The position numbers and the translations under genes are program-made. This document shows positions 44,936 to 56,248 of a DNA stretch of 64,000 bases, one piece after another (the stretch's first letter is position 1; each line of letters begins with the position of its first letter). Source of the stretch: Oryzias latipes (Eukaryota > Chordata > Actinopteri > Beloniformes > Adrianichthyidae); assembly GCF_002234675.1 (NCBI RefSeq), contig NC_019867.2:21985042-22049041 (forward strand), written 5' to 3'. Below the pieces are notes generated by a model. It did no database searches. It was not told where the DNA came from and saw nothing but the letters and a program-made list of their open reading frames with translations.

Positions 44936-46220
44936 TCTATGAATGATTCTTTTGCTGGACTTTGGACATTTCAACATGTTGAACCTGTGTTTTGAAAGTG
45001 TTGTTTCATGTAAAAGTTGAGGTTTCTTTTTGCACTAAAACTGGATGTGTGCAATGATAGTTTCTGAAAACTATCCAGCCTTACTAACTAGCCTGAATTT
45101 TATTTGAACTGTAAGAACATTATGGTTGGTGGCAGATATTATGATGCTTTTATGTAATCTGCGTGAGTGGGATTTTGAAGGTTTTTTTCTCTCATTCAAG
45201 GCTATACTTTAGTTATTGAAATATTGTTTTACCTTATTTTTTTATGAAAATGCCTGGCACACACACATTTTCTTTGCCAGGTTTTGTTTTTTTTGTTAAG
45301 GTTGCCTAAACAATGTTTACTTTTAGAAGTTGTGGCAGTAAAACTGTAAAACACTGAGAGAATACTATAACACAAGTTCTTCTAACTGCGTTGTTGATAA
45401 ATAGCCTTGTAAGAATTTTTTTGATTACAGGCTGTATAGTGTCATATTGTTACAACTGCTCAGGTTGATGTTTACTCTTGACTCCGTTAGTCACTTATTA
45501 AAAGCATATGTACAATAATCAACCTTTTCAGTCATTGCAATAATTTACATTTTTGCTTATATTTACACTCATGCTGTTTTTTTTTTTTTACTGGATTGAA
45601 CAGATGGATATATGTTAAAATTACACTTTTGTTTTAAATTATAACATGTACACGGACTTGACAATATTGTTTTTTTTATACCTAAAAACTCTTAAATAGT
45701 AATATTGTAAAAATTACACAGCCTGGTATTATTACAATCATTGCCTAATGCTGCTCTTTAATTGTATGACTGATGACTTGTTTTAGGTGCTTTTGGGAAA
45801 ACTTTGACAGTGTTTAATAAAAATAAATTAAACACGGTCAGTCTGTCCAAATATTTTAATTTTGAATTTTTTTGTATTGACTCTATTCAAGTATATGTAT
45901 GTAAAAGAAAATGTTTAATGATTTAAATGTAGTAACCTAAAATGTGAAATATTTTAGAATTTAAAATTAAATAAATGATTGTAGTAAGTACTAAAACATT
46001 TTAAGTACAATATACTTCTTTTAAATATATTGTAAGAACTTAACAATCTAACTATAGATAACTTGATTAAAATTGTGTTTTGAACAAAGAAAATTTAGTC
46101 AGGTTAACTTGAATTTTTTTTGTCACTTTAACTTACAAAAATAAGTCTTCTAACTTAAAACTTTAAGTTAACAATAATTAAAAAAAATGATGTAATCAGT
46201 TTTGAAGAAATGTTTGAGTG
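44936..46220. other. AT-rich interval, no feature recognised
   Basis: No ORF over 60 codons and no clear repeat ends. Confidence 0.4.
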
Positions 46221-46249
46221 AAGTGAACTTATTGGGTTTTACATTGCAG

Positions 46250-46524
46250 GACAGGGCATCGCCAGTGAGGCACATCACTAACTGCAGGGCTTTCTCCTCA
46301 TTTGACCAGCATGCAACATGAGCTAACAGTTCAAACTGTGCTTGAAAAGCTTCCCAATCCACTTTGCCGTCATATCTGGGCGTCTTCATTGATGGAGGAA
46401 CAGAATCGTGAAGCCCGGCTGGAGCTCTTACGGTTCCGGCCTTCGGACGTGAATCTTGAAGCGCGGGCTCTTTACAGCGACCCAATCCAGCATTGGCAGC
46501 CAAGCTAGCAACCATCCGCTTCAC
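46250..46524 (-). pseudogene. Ty3/gypsy gag fragment
   Basis: The minus frame reads MKRMVASLAANAG, then PRYDGKVDWEAFQAQFELLA and EEKALQLVMCLTGDAL, the typical start of a gypsy gag capsid region. It is truncated after about 85 residues. Its 5' end forms one arm of the perfect hairpin at 46491-46614, and an LTR with primer site lies 200 bp upstream. Confidence 0.7.
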
Positions 46525-46614
46525 CCGCTCTTTATGTTTTTTTTCCTTGTCACTACAAGGAAAAAAAACATAAAGAGCGGGTGAAGCGGATGGTTGCTAG
46601 CTTGGCTGCCAATG
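46491..46614. repeat. Perfect 59-bp inverted repeat with 6-nt loop
   Basis: The left arm 46491-46549 and right arm 46556-46614 are exact reverse complements, separated by TCACTA (46550-46555). Each arm codes for the same gag segment (KRMVASLAANA) on opposite strands, so a piece of gag start has been copied head to head. Confidence 0.9.
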
Positions 46615-46725
46615 CTTCCGTGAGCTCCTCTCACCTCCTCACGCTTGCAGAACGTATCCGCGGGAAACATTGTGCAGAGTTGTTGTGGTCGAAAAGAGCT
46701 GCCACGGTAAGGCGACAAGTTCGAT

Positions 46726-46739
46726 CACTTCTGACACCA
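46726..46739 (-). other. Primer-binding-site-like tract of the gypsy element
   Basis: TGGTGTCAGAAGTG on the minus strand sits two bases after the LTR end, the expected place and wording for a gypsy tRNA primer site. Confidence 0.55.
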
Positions 46740-46741
46740 AA

Positions 46742-46989
46742 TGTAGCGTCCTCTTTTCCTTTTCTTTGTCACTGAGGCACGGAGACTAAATCCTTTTTAT
46801 GGTTTTTATTTTGGCTACTCTAGGCCGAAACCAACGCTGTACAACATGCAACTCTCAAACTTTCTAGAACTCTCTCTCACAGTCGCTGAACGACTAACTG
46901 AGAGCCAACCCCTCTCTGCATGATGCGTTCAAGTAACTCTGGAACTTAGGAACGACCAACAGCCACCCAGTCCAACTCAGTCCGCTACA
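46742..46989 (-). repeat. Gypsy LTR (248 bp)
   Basis: On the plus strand it begins TGTAGCGTCC and ends AGTCCGCTACA, giving TGTAGCG/CGCTACA inverted termini. A primer site follows on the minus strand. No second LTR in the same orientation was found. Sequence just beyond 46989 resembles part of this LTR in the opposite orientation (GGCTGGGTGGCTGTTAGAG at 47009-47027). Confidence 0.65.
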
Positions 46990-47070
46990 CTATAGTAGTG
47001 GTCTAAGTTAGGCTGGGTGGCTGTTAGAGTTTCACGACGCTTCTATGAACTGGAGTTCCATGAACGCACT

Positions 47071-48992
47071 ATCATTCCGCATGTGTGAGGAGCTACCAGC
47101 CAATGTTTTTAGCCTGTTAGCCACATGTGGAGTGGTGTCTGTGATTATCTCACTTACAATGCATGGATGCACAATGCACACCGAGAGTGTTAATAGATCA
47201 GGTTTTTTTATTTTGAATAGTTCTACATGATAACAATGTTTCCATTTTTGAGTTCATGAGATCATCCCAGAGAGTCTCTGCTTCAGGTCCTGCAGTAAAA
47301 TTACATCTTAAGTTAAAATCAGAGCACGCAGCAAGTGTGTGTGTGTTTGTGTGAGCGCAAATTAAGGGTCCGTTGCTCAGTTCGCCGGAAAAGTTATAGT
47401 AAAAAACGATTTCCTCCAAAGTACAGAGCCTGATTCTTTTATTAACCCACTCTGGAGGTGTCCGAACGGGGAAGTGAACCCCAAATCAAACCCCGGATCT
47501 CCGCTGCTTTTTCCAACCACGGTCAGAAACGTCATCGCAGGAAAGGTTCAACATTTTCCCCGAGAGGTAATAATAAAACTGGAGGACCTAATTTATAATC
47601 ATTGTCTCAATGAAAAAAGAAAAATATCATAAGGTTCAGGAGGCCGAGCAGGCTTGTTCCGCTTTCCCCAGCCGGTCTGGCCGCCAGCTCGCCTCCCGTG
47701 AGCCGACGCGGTGTAAGGCACGATGTGACGTCAGACTGGATCTGTGAGCACAGACAGCAGAGCTGTGTTAGCTGCTGAGCAGAGAAGAGCTCTGAGTGAA
47801 TGGCGTAAGAATGAGGAGTGTTTCAACGGGGGACTTCAAGACGTGGACGACCGGAGCTCCTCTGTGGTTTGGTCCACCCAACCCCCTCAAACTACAAAAA
47901 CAGAGTCGTCCTTGTTTGCATTTTCTGCAGCAGACAGATTGTTTGACTCTATTTGATCTTCAAATGCCAGCAAAGCTGTGCAGATATCGCTGAAATATGT
48001 CATCTCTCTGACCGGCACACCGCAGAGCAGGTATTGAGGAATATGAGTCGATTTCCATGGATGAGCCAAAAAGCGTTTAGATCCCGCCCACTTTCACTGA
48101 TTGACAGATAGACTCGTTCTCCTGAAAAAGCTCTTCATGCTCTCAATAAATAAGTCATTCTGAAAAACAGCAACATGAAATAAAAACAAAGCTACTTTGG
48201 AATATATTGATTTTGAAATCCGGGGTTTCTGAAAAAAGACGTAGAATTCTAATAATATTCAACACGATTAAAATGAATATTTTAAAATGCTATCTTAAAA
48301 TAATGAACAGGTTTTTAAAGCAAAATGAAATGTATTGAATATAATGGCTAATTTAAAATCAGTCTGCAGGTTTTTCACAATTTCATGATCTTTTTATATA
48401 TATATGAAAGATTTATTGGTTGATTGTGTATTTGCCTGAGGTCATATTTTTTTATTGAATTAAATATTTATTTATTTAATAATGAACAGTATAGGACTCC
48501 ATATCCCTCTGGCAAGGTTTCCTGCCTGTGTAAGAAAAGAAAAAAACGCAGTGCCTGCGAGCGCCTACTGCCCCTTTTTTTAGGGCGAATTTTAAGGCCT
48601 TTTAAATAGCTTTTTCAATAGCTTTTTTAAGGAATTGGAAATTACCGCATTTACCGCTGAATCTGCCTGCGCCGTGAAAGTACAATACACCCCCCCCACA
48701 CACACCTGCAGTCGAGGGCTGCGGCTGGCAGGGACAAAAGTGGTGCACAGAGCCTTAACTTTGATAACTGCGACAAAAGTGGATTACAAAGCTCTTCCCC
48801 GTGAAAACTAATAAGATTAATGATAAATATGATGCCTTCCATTTCCTTAAATTAATTTGTTATTGTTAATCCACTTACCTTTTACAAGTTATTCCTCTAG
48901 CAGGTGCTTGCAGCTTCTCTAAAATGGCTGACTCCAAAGTTTCCCCTCCTGGAAAGCTTCTTGACAGATGGGGTTAACTTATCCAAAATTAA
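47071..48992. other. Interval without recognised gene
   Basis: It contains a CpG-richer part at 47.45-47.9 kb and AT-rich sequence after 48.1 kb. ORFs are short and without known motifs. Confidence 0.35.
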
Positions 48993-49197
48993 CCCTTGTG
49001 CTATCCTAGGCACTTTAACATTGGGAGTTGAGTCATCTAGACCCACTAGACAATGCGTCGAACATTTTTTCTTCAATGATTAGTGAACCTCACTGGTGTC
49101 CATGGATTACATGAAATCTTTCCACCTTTATCCACCTTTGTCATGTTTGGGAGAACACGTCAATGTAAGGGTGGGGTCATCTATGATAGCACAAAAA
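48993..49197. mobile_element. piggyBac-like MITE copy
   Basis: It starts CCCTTGTGCTATCCTAGGCAC and ends GATAGCACAAAAA, flanked by TTAA on both sides (48989-48992 and 49198-49201). The body is shared with the other copies, in the opposite relative orientation to 42.8 kb. Confidence 0.75.
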
Positions 49198-49399
49198 TTA
49201 AGGAGCAAAGATTCAAACATAACTATTTCATGTTTCATGTGTCTACATGATTTAAATATATAAAGTTAACACTGCAAGAAATTGTGTGATTTTCAAGATT
49301 AAATTATTTTTAGAAAGTAAACATAATATTTAACATCAAAACATAATATTTCATATTTAACAGACATGTTTATTATTTGTAAATTGAACAACCCCACTT

Positions 49400-50020
49400 C
49401 TCCCGTTTTTTCAGTGTGGAAACTCAACCACCCGGATCTTTTCCTCTTCTGAACTTTGACCTTGGTTTTGTTGAAATAGGTGGGAGGGAAAGTCAACCAC
49501 CTTAGCCCTTCTCCTCTTCCAAGTCCCATCACTAAGGGCGTTCTTACCCTATTCTTGAGGTAGGAAGCTTTGACTCCTGGGAGGTGGGAGGAAATGACTC
49601 TGTGGCAGCACCCGAGTGGTCTGTGCACAGATTTTTCTCAATTCAGTTTTGACTGTTTGATTCATTCCCTCCACCTTTACTTGAGACTGTGGGTGATATA
49701 AATGAATGTTTCAGATCCAACATGGCCTCAACCTCCTGCAAGTCCTGGTTCTTGAAATGAGTTCCATTGTCGGACCCGACTTTGATGGGAACACCATGGT
49801 GTGGGATGTAATGATAAACCAGACATTTTATCACTGATTTGCTGTCTTCCCTCTTGGTGGGCCACACCTCTGGCCACCCAGTAAATGCATCCACTCACAT
49901 CAACACACACCTGTAACCTCTGGTAGAAGTTACCATGTCTGTAAAATCAATGATGGTCTCTCGCCCTACCACTGGTTCCACTGGAAAGCTCCCTGGCTCT
50001 TCTGGTGATGCCCCCTTTTG
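49400..50020 (-). pseudogene. Retroviral/gypsy-type integrase core relic
   Basis: Minus-strand sequence from about 50005 to 49643 reads the integrase core: an IIDFTDM block, a DAFTGWPE block with the first catalytic Asp, and a SDNGTHF block with the second. An in-frame stop separates the first two. Downstream (49.4-49.64 kb) the C-terminal region is readable only in shifted frames with several stops. It is an old, inactive endogenous copy; envelope and gag were not recognised. Confidence 0.65.
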
Positions 50021-50258
50021 TAATCTTACCATCTCGGTGAGCCATGGCTCTGGCTCCCACTCCGTTTCTGAAGAGCTCTGCTCCTTCTGCTTCTACTTTC
50101 GCAACCTCAGTGACTATGACAACTTCTGCTCTTTGAGCTGACTGCCTTTCATTCTGATCTTCCATTATTGCATATGCTGATCTCAATCCATCCTTGTCTG
50201 CTTCTATGCAGTAGGCCTCTAGAAGCTCCATGTCAAACTCAGTATGGCTGGTGCATTC

Positions 50259-50654
50259 TGCCACGTTGGGGGGGTTGATGAAGGACCCAAAATGCAGAGG
50301 TGAGAAGGCAGGTGGTTCCAAACACAAAGGGGTTTTAATACCCAAACAAAAAGCCCTGTTAACCAGGGTTAACAAACCAAACCAATTGTTGGGGTAACCA
50401 GGAACACAGGGACTCAGATTGTCAGGAAAAAGACAGTATGGACCTGCACAAGACAAAGGCAGAGAAGAGACCTAAATACACACAAAACTGGCAAGACACA
50501 GGTGAAAATGATCAGGAGAGATTGGGACCAGGGAAGAAAAACTCAAAACTAACACATACAGGAAACCTTCAAAATGAAACAGGAAACAGAACTCAAAACA
50601 CAACAGAACAAAAATACAAGAAAAAACTAAGGCAAATAAACCCAAACCATAACA
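50259..50654 (-). repeat. Probable LTR (396 bp)
   Basis: On the minus strand it begins TGTTATGG and ends ACGTGGCA, with an ATTAAA near the start of its last 80 bp as a polyadenylation signal. No clear target duplication was found. It is either a solo LTR or belongs to the neighbouring relic. Confidence 0.5.
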
Positions 50655-50968
50655 CTGTCCACTCGTTGCTTGCAAGAAAGACCTCAAAAGCTTTTTGCTT
50701 TTTTAATTTCTTTTTTACTTTGGTGTGTATGTGTGGGCTGTACATCCATCATTTTGTTCGATAAGCAGTCCCCAGACGGACCTGCTTCTCTCTATCCTGT
50801 TCTGCCTTACTCATTTCACTTTGAGCTTTTTAACCAAAAAACCCAATTCACACTCCAAACCACAACAGGTTTGTTAAAATACAGACAAATCAAAGGATAA
50901 CACAGACCATAACTTTTAATAGTTTTCTCAAAACCAAAATACATAAGACAACAACTTAGGTACCTTAA

Positions 50969-51172
50969 CCCTTGTGCTGTCCCATGACCCCACCCTTACA
51001 TTGACATGTTATCCCTACCATGACAAAGTTGGATAAAGGTGGAAAGATTTCATGTAATCCATGGACACCAGTGAAGATCACAAATCATTGAAGAAAAAAG
51101 GTTCAGCACACTGTCTTGTGGAGTCTAGATGACCCAACTCCCGATGTTAAAGTGCCTAGCATAGCATGAGGG
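50969..51172. mobile_element. piggyBac-like MITE copy
   Basis: It starts CCCTTGTGCTGTCC and ends CATAGCATGAGGG, flanked by TTAA at 50965-50968 and 51173-51176. Confidence 0.75.
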
Positions 51173-51176
51173 TTAA

Positions 51177-51845
51177 GGTACGAATGACAGTTATGACAAC
51201 ATCCCTTCGGATGTGTGAAAGTAAAGTATGTAATCATGCTACACATCACACAGTTGTGTCTGAAGGGGAAGGTATCAGAACACCCAAGGAGGTTAGACAA
51301 ATGCAGTTTATTTAAGCTCAGGTGGTAGGAGAACACTGATACTGCCAGATGCACAGGGGAGTCTGTAACGGAAATCCAAGAGAGTTAGTGTTTGTGAGGT
51401 TCTAAGGACAATACTCAGGTGGGAGGACTCCACCTCAAGGAAACACCCTTTTGTGTAGAGATGCACACTACAGCATCAACATGGGGAACTGAGAGCATCA
51501 GGGAATCCGTGTAAAGTCCAGTCGAGGGTCTTGCACTTGAAATCCAAGCCAGAATCCAAACTTAGGCAACACACCAAAAAGGGGCAGACTCTACTCGATG
51601 TAAAAAAAAAAGAACAGGGATCAACACCAGCAGGCATAAACTTAAACTTGATATGTCTTGATTGAGGATAGAGAACTCAACGAATTTCCAGAGTGTAGGT
51701 GAAGGAATGGAGCTTAAATACTCCAAGGTCCAGCTGCACAGACTGAACAATCGGTGGAGTCAGGAGGGGAAACCATGGGGTCATAAAGGCCTCTAGATCC
51801 TGACAAGTTGCTGCAGGCTTGTCAGCTGAAAATCCATGATGCTAA
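51177..51845. other. Interval without recognised feature
   Basis: Probably old repeats (dispersed-looking, purine-rich), but no family was recognised. Confidence 0.3.
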
Positions 51846-51849
51846 TCTC

Positions 51850-53243
51850 CTGTTACACTATAGCCCAGTGGTGATCTATTGGGCTGAGATCTGGTGACTG
51901 TGGAGGCCATTTGAGTACAGCACAGTGAATTAATTTTCATGTTAAAGAAACCAGTCTGACATGGTTCCAGCTTTGTGACATGGTGTGTTATCCTGCTGGA
52001 AGTAGCCATCAGAAGATTGGTATATTGTGGTCATAAATGGCTGCTACTTCACCTCCCAGCACTGATATGACTGCATCAATAAACGCGGACATACAGATCA
52101 CTAACCTCAAACACGACATCCAGAAACGCTCTGTTGAGCTGAGGTCAAGAACAATCTGAATTCTCTCCTGAACTTGCCGCATCAACAGTCATTGCACATT
52201 GGCTTGCTGAAAGCAGCCTTGCAAGACATGGTTCACTGAGACCCTGACACCTTGCTGCAGCCTTCCTCAAGCTCTAGATCCAAACCGCTTTGGTCTGAGG
52301 TGGTCTGCCACAGGAAGAAAGCGTCAAACTGTGATGGCCTCGTTCTTTCCAACCGCTTTGATGTTGTCGGTTCCAACATCTGATGAAGCCCTGGCAACTG
52401 CTCCTCCACTCAGTGGTGGCTGCCTCCATCTCTCCGCTTCTAAGATATTAAATTCAGCCGTCTGCAACAACTTCACATCTGGCTTAGAGAACACTGTACT
52501 TTTATTAATATTCCATACATTGACAATTTCACCACCTTCTATAACATATCCTATTTCTTTAAAACCGTACAGCCTCCATCCAAACCAAAAAGGATCTCAT
52601 CTTCTATCAATGAAAATTAAACGTACACTCCACTCCAGTAAACTGTTCACTGATGGACTGGACCATTGCCGGACCATCTTCAGTTAAAACCACGACTTTC
52701 ACACAACACATTGCAGTTCACATAAGCAGATATCACAAACGTGCCTGGTCAAGATCCACCAGCTCCACAGTCAGCAGTCCGCCTATTTCATATGTTACAG
52801 TCTGCAGACCACCAAAGTCTCCCTCCTTTTTTATTCAAGAATTTTCTTAATTTTTATCATTTATAAATTTTAAATATGGCAGTCTTAATAATGTCTATCA
52901 ACCTACACGTTGACAAAGATGGTGCTGCTGATGCAAATTTCAATAATAAACTAAAGTCAGCCATTGATGCTGTAGCTCCACTTAAAAAAAACTGAAAACT
53001 AAAGCTACAGCACCCTGGAGAAATGAAAGGATCAGAGCCAGGAGATCATATCAAGTTTGATTTGATTTGATGGTCAGCAACAATACTCAGGTAAGCTGTG
53101 GCCTTGTAACCATGCTGATATGTAACAAAGGGGCCCAAGAAAATATCCCCTACACCACCACCTCCAGCCTGAACCGTTGATACGAGGGAGGATGGATCCA
53201 TGCTTTCATGTTGTTGCCGCTCAATTCTGACCGTATCATCCAA
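51850..53243 (-). pseudogene. Tc1-like transposase, split by about 1 kb of other sequence
   Basis: The minus strand 53243-53060 reads RQQHESMDPSSLVSTVQAGG, then GIFLGP-like and ATAYLSIVADH, the middle of a Tc1 DDE domain. 52040-51850 then reads SDGYFQQDNTPCHKAGTMSD followed by WPPQSPDL in another frame, the next Tc1 blocks. The two parts are separated by unrelated sequence that includes a LINE fragment. Dead copy. Confidence 0.65.
52885..53045 (+). pseudogene. L2-type LINE fragment inside the split Tc1 copy
   Basis: The plus strand reads FNNKLKSAIDAVAPLKKK and APWRNERIRA, a segment lying between endonuclease and RT in fish L2-like elements. Confidence 0.5.
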
Positions 53244-53267
53244 CTAAATCTAAGTAAAAAATCCCTC

Positions 53268-53300
53268 CATCCATTATTATTATTATTATTATTATTATTA
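53268..53300 (+). repeat. (ATT)n microsatellite
   Basis: About eleven uninterrupted ATT/TTA units. Confidence 0.85.
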
Positions 53301-53624
53301 AGACTTGCTTCAATTATCCAGAATAACAATGCTATTTCTTTATTATAAGGTAATGAATGGTGTTGTTTTTACATCCTGTCAAGTGAACAGTATATGTTTT
53401 GATAAATAAATGAAACAGTGACCTTGCTTTTAAAAAAGTGTTTAATCAAATTTCCCCAAACAATGATAAACAAAACATGAAGTTTTGAACATTTTCATAA
53501 ATGATAACAGCAATCATTTTCAATCACATTCTCCCAAAACCACATTTTGAGTTTCACATATTGTTGAAAAAAAAAGAGGGTGTTCATTAAAAAGACATCA
53601 AAATTTTGTTCATTGAGAAAAATC

Positions 53625-54650
53625 TAGTCTCGGTTGGGCTTTAACAAGCACATCAAAGTCAGGGTCAATGTCTGAGGTGGAAACACAAAGCACTGCCAAT
53701 AATGAACATCAGAGAGAGAGAGTGGTTCTATATCTGCATTTATGAAATTTCATCACTGAAAATGTTTGTTCACAAATGTACGTAGACCCAAATAGAACCA
53801 ACAATCTTCTAGTAAAATCTCATGTTTGGGAGGTTCTCTTCCTAAAGGGAGGGGTAAAAATTCACCAGTTTTCCTGAATTAAACTGTTCTACCAGTATGG
53901 CATCAAACAGCATGTCAATTAGCTCCAACTGGACATAACTGGGTGCATTATCTTGCATTATCTTTGCAGATATCAGGTCCATTTCATTTTCAATTGTTCT
54001 AAAGTCTTCAAATTTTCTTGAATACTCCCCATGGAGTGGGCATAACATGAACGAGTATATGTGGAGGTGTTCAGCTGATGGTGTGATTTCTTTCAGAGTT
54101 GGCATGTCAGTGAGAATAATCTTTAGTGCTTTTTGATAAAAGCTTTCACCAGGGTCTGCATTTCATGCACCAAAAGGCCTTTGCCTTGGATTTTTTTCAA
54201 TCATCAGTGCAGTCAAATCAAAAGCACAATCTGTCACCCAGTCTTTATCAGAGAGCTCTGGGTTGTCTTTGCCTTGTCTTGAATCTCCATTTTGAAGTCC
54301 CAAACTCTTTAACAGTTTCCTTACATTGTGACAGTGAATGGTATGCCATTTCAATCCCAAAGTGTCCATGCAGGCTTTTCCTCCGGGAACAGATCTCTTC
54401 CCGTCATCATGCGTTTCAGTGCCCACACTGCAGCCAGCTCCTCGGTGAAGCTCGTTATCCCACCAACAAACAATATTAACTGGGCTTTGTCATGGGCATC
54501 ACATTCCACGCTCCGAGTGGAATGTGAAGGAAAACAAAGTTGAAACTCACCACTTGACTTCTCATCCCCCTTGTCACTGCGTTCCTGGACAACGGGATCT
54601 GTGCAAATACTTGGGGGATCCTTTAAAATCCCACACACAATTTTAAAATG
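53625..54650 (-). pseudogene. hAT transposase remnant (GTF2IRD2/EPM2AIP1-like, Charlie group)
   Basis: Minus-strand pieces in order: 54638-54351 (FVGGITSFTEELAAVWALKR), 54426-54163, 54105-53842 (SRKFEDFRTIENEMDLIS, YVQLELIDMLFDAILVEQF), then 53.80-53.63 kb in another frame (GSTYICEQTFSVMKFHK, SDIDPDFDVLVKAQPRLDFS). The last holds the hAT dimerisation motif. Frameshifts and stops between pieces show inactivity. Confidence 0.75.
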
Positions 54651-56248
54651 TGGCGTGGACTCTGGGGGGTGATGGGTGCGCGGGGGGTGATGGGTGCGGG
54701 GGATTGATCTTATTCGACTCGAATCTCATGAATACTGGACACTTGTCTGTTTTGTAATTTCCCAGTAACCTCACTCGGGCCGTTTAATGCCCAGATCGGA
54801 TCTAGAAAATAAAGAATAAAATAAAGCATAAGTAAAGTAAATTAAAGCGTTTTAGGCACATTCAGACATAGTTTTCCAATTATACAGAAAAATGCCTCTG
54901 GTACAGTCTTGGATTATATATTATATTTTAACGTGTATTGTGATATGCATCATATGGCCAGACTCTTGGCAATACACTCCCCTATATGGTTATATGCTGA
55001 GACCCATGATGATGGGAATTCACACAGATGTTATTCAATGGCAGGTAAAAAAAAGGATGCCACAAAACCTTTGCAAACTCCTACGCAAGCAAATTTGCAT
55101 GGGACTTTTGAGCTCATGGATTTTTGCATGCAGTTTTGCCTTTTATTTCAAAAGATGCACAAGTAATTTTTTACCAATAAAACAAAAAAACCTAAGGAAA
55201 AAAGAAAAAAGTATCTAATAAGTAAAAATGTTCTTTGTGAAAATAACAAAGAACTTTTGTGATATTCACAACAATAGGAAATGTCTTGGATCTGTGACAT
55301 CTGTGATATCACACAAGGCCAGAAACTTGATGGCTTGTTTGTTAGAAAGATACAACAAAAGATGAGTAATTTTGCTGCTGTTAGCAGATGATCCAGCAAT
55401 TGTGTAAATAAAAGCTGTATTTTTCTATGTAATTCCTGCTAGAACAAGTTTTCAGAGTTTTCAGAACTGACAAAACCAGAAGGGAGAAAAAAGAAGACAG
55501 GCTCCTCATAAATTTTTCTTTTTATTTCCTAACTTTTTTTTCATTTATTTTTATTATTATTATTATTATTATTTTTCTTTTTTTTTTTTTACAATATATT
55601 ACTATTATTATATGGTTTTATAAATCAAACTTCAAATAATTTTGTACATGCTTTTGGGCTGACATTCCCCGGTCTGATGAAGCCTAAAACAAAGATGTAA
55701 AGAAAAAGGCACATGGTTGCTCTAGTTTTCAGTGAGCACTCCTAAAGAAACAAAGAAGTGAAGTGGCTTGTGTGAGTGTAGAAACAATGCCTTTTGATTC
55801 AATAATGACGAGTCCTTTCAAAGCCCGTTACATCTCTTGCTGGGGCACTGCATCTGTAGTTGTCCAGCCAAAAGAAAATGTTCAGTCGAAACCAACATCG
55901 TCCAAAAGAGTTTTACAGTAGAAATAACAGAAAAATGTTATTTGCTGCACTAAGTTGATGGACTCCATAGATTAACAGAAAGTCAAAAGCAGGTTATTTC
56001 AGAGAGTGCAGCTTACCCTATGGTCCGGTGTGACAGCGCAGTGCAGTGAAACAAAATATTGATTGTATTCTTGGGAAAGCGCTGCTGCCTTTGGGCAGCC
56101 AAGTGTGCTGTGTGTGGTCTGCAGTGTGAACTATCACACATGCTACTGAAGTACCATCAGTCCCCACTTGTCCCGGAACGTCTCACATTTTTGTAAGCCG
56201 ACTGCTGCTCAACATTGCCAAAATTGTTTCTTAAAGTTTCACTTTCTT
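54651..56248. other. Interval including probable galnt9 3' UTR
   Basis: The part nearest 56248 follows the galnt9 stop and should be 3' UTR. Poly(T)/ATT tracts at 55501-55600 could carry minus-strand polyadenylation signals. No coding sequence was recognised. Confidence 0.4.

Noticed and set aside
46581..46775. Second gag-like ORF on the plus strand
   Set aside because: Its recognisable part is only the right arm of the hairpin; beyond the arm it reads the 5' leader and primer site of the minus-strand element backwards.
49947..50456. 169-codon minus-strand ORF as a gene
   Set aside because: It crosses the boundary between an LTR and the integrase relic in a frame different from the integrase reading, so it is a chance fusion.
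54892..55218. 108-codon plus-strand ORF
   Set aside because: No recognisable motif; probably chance in AT-rich sequence downstream of galnt9.
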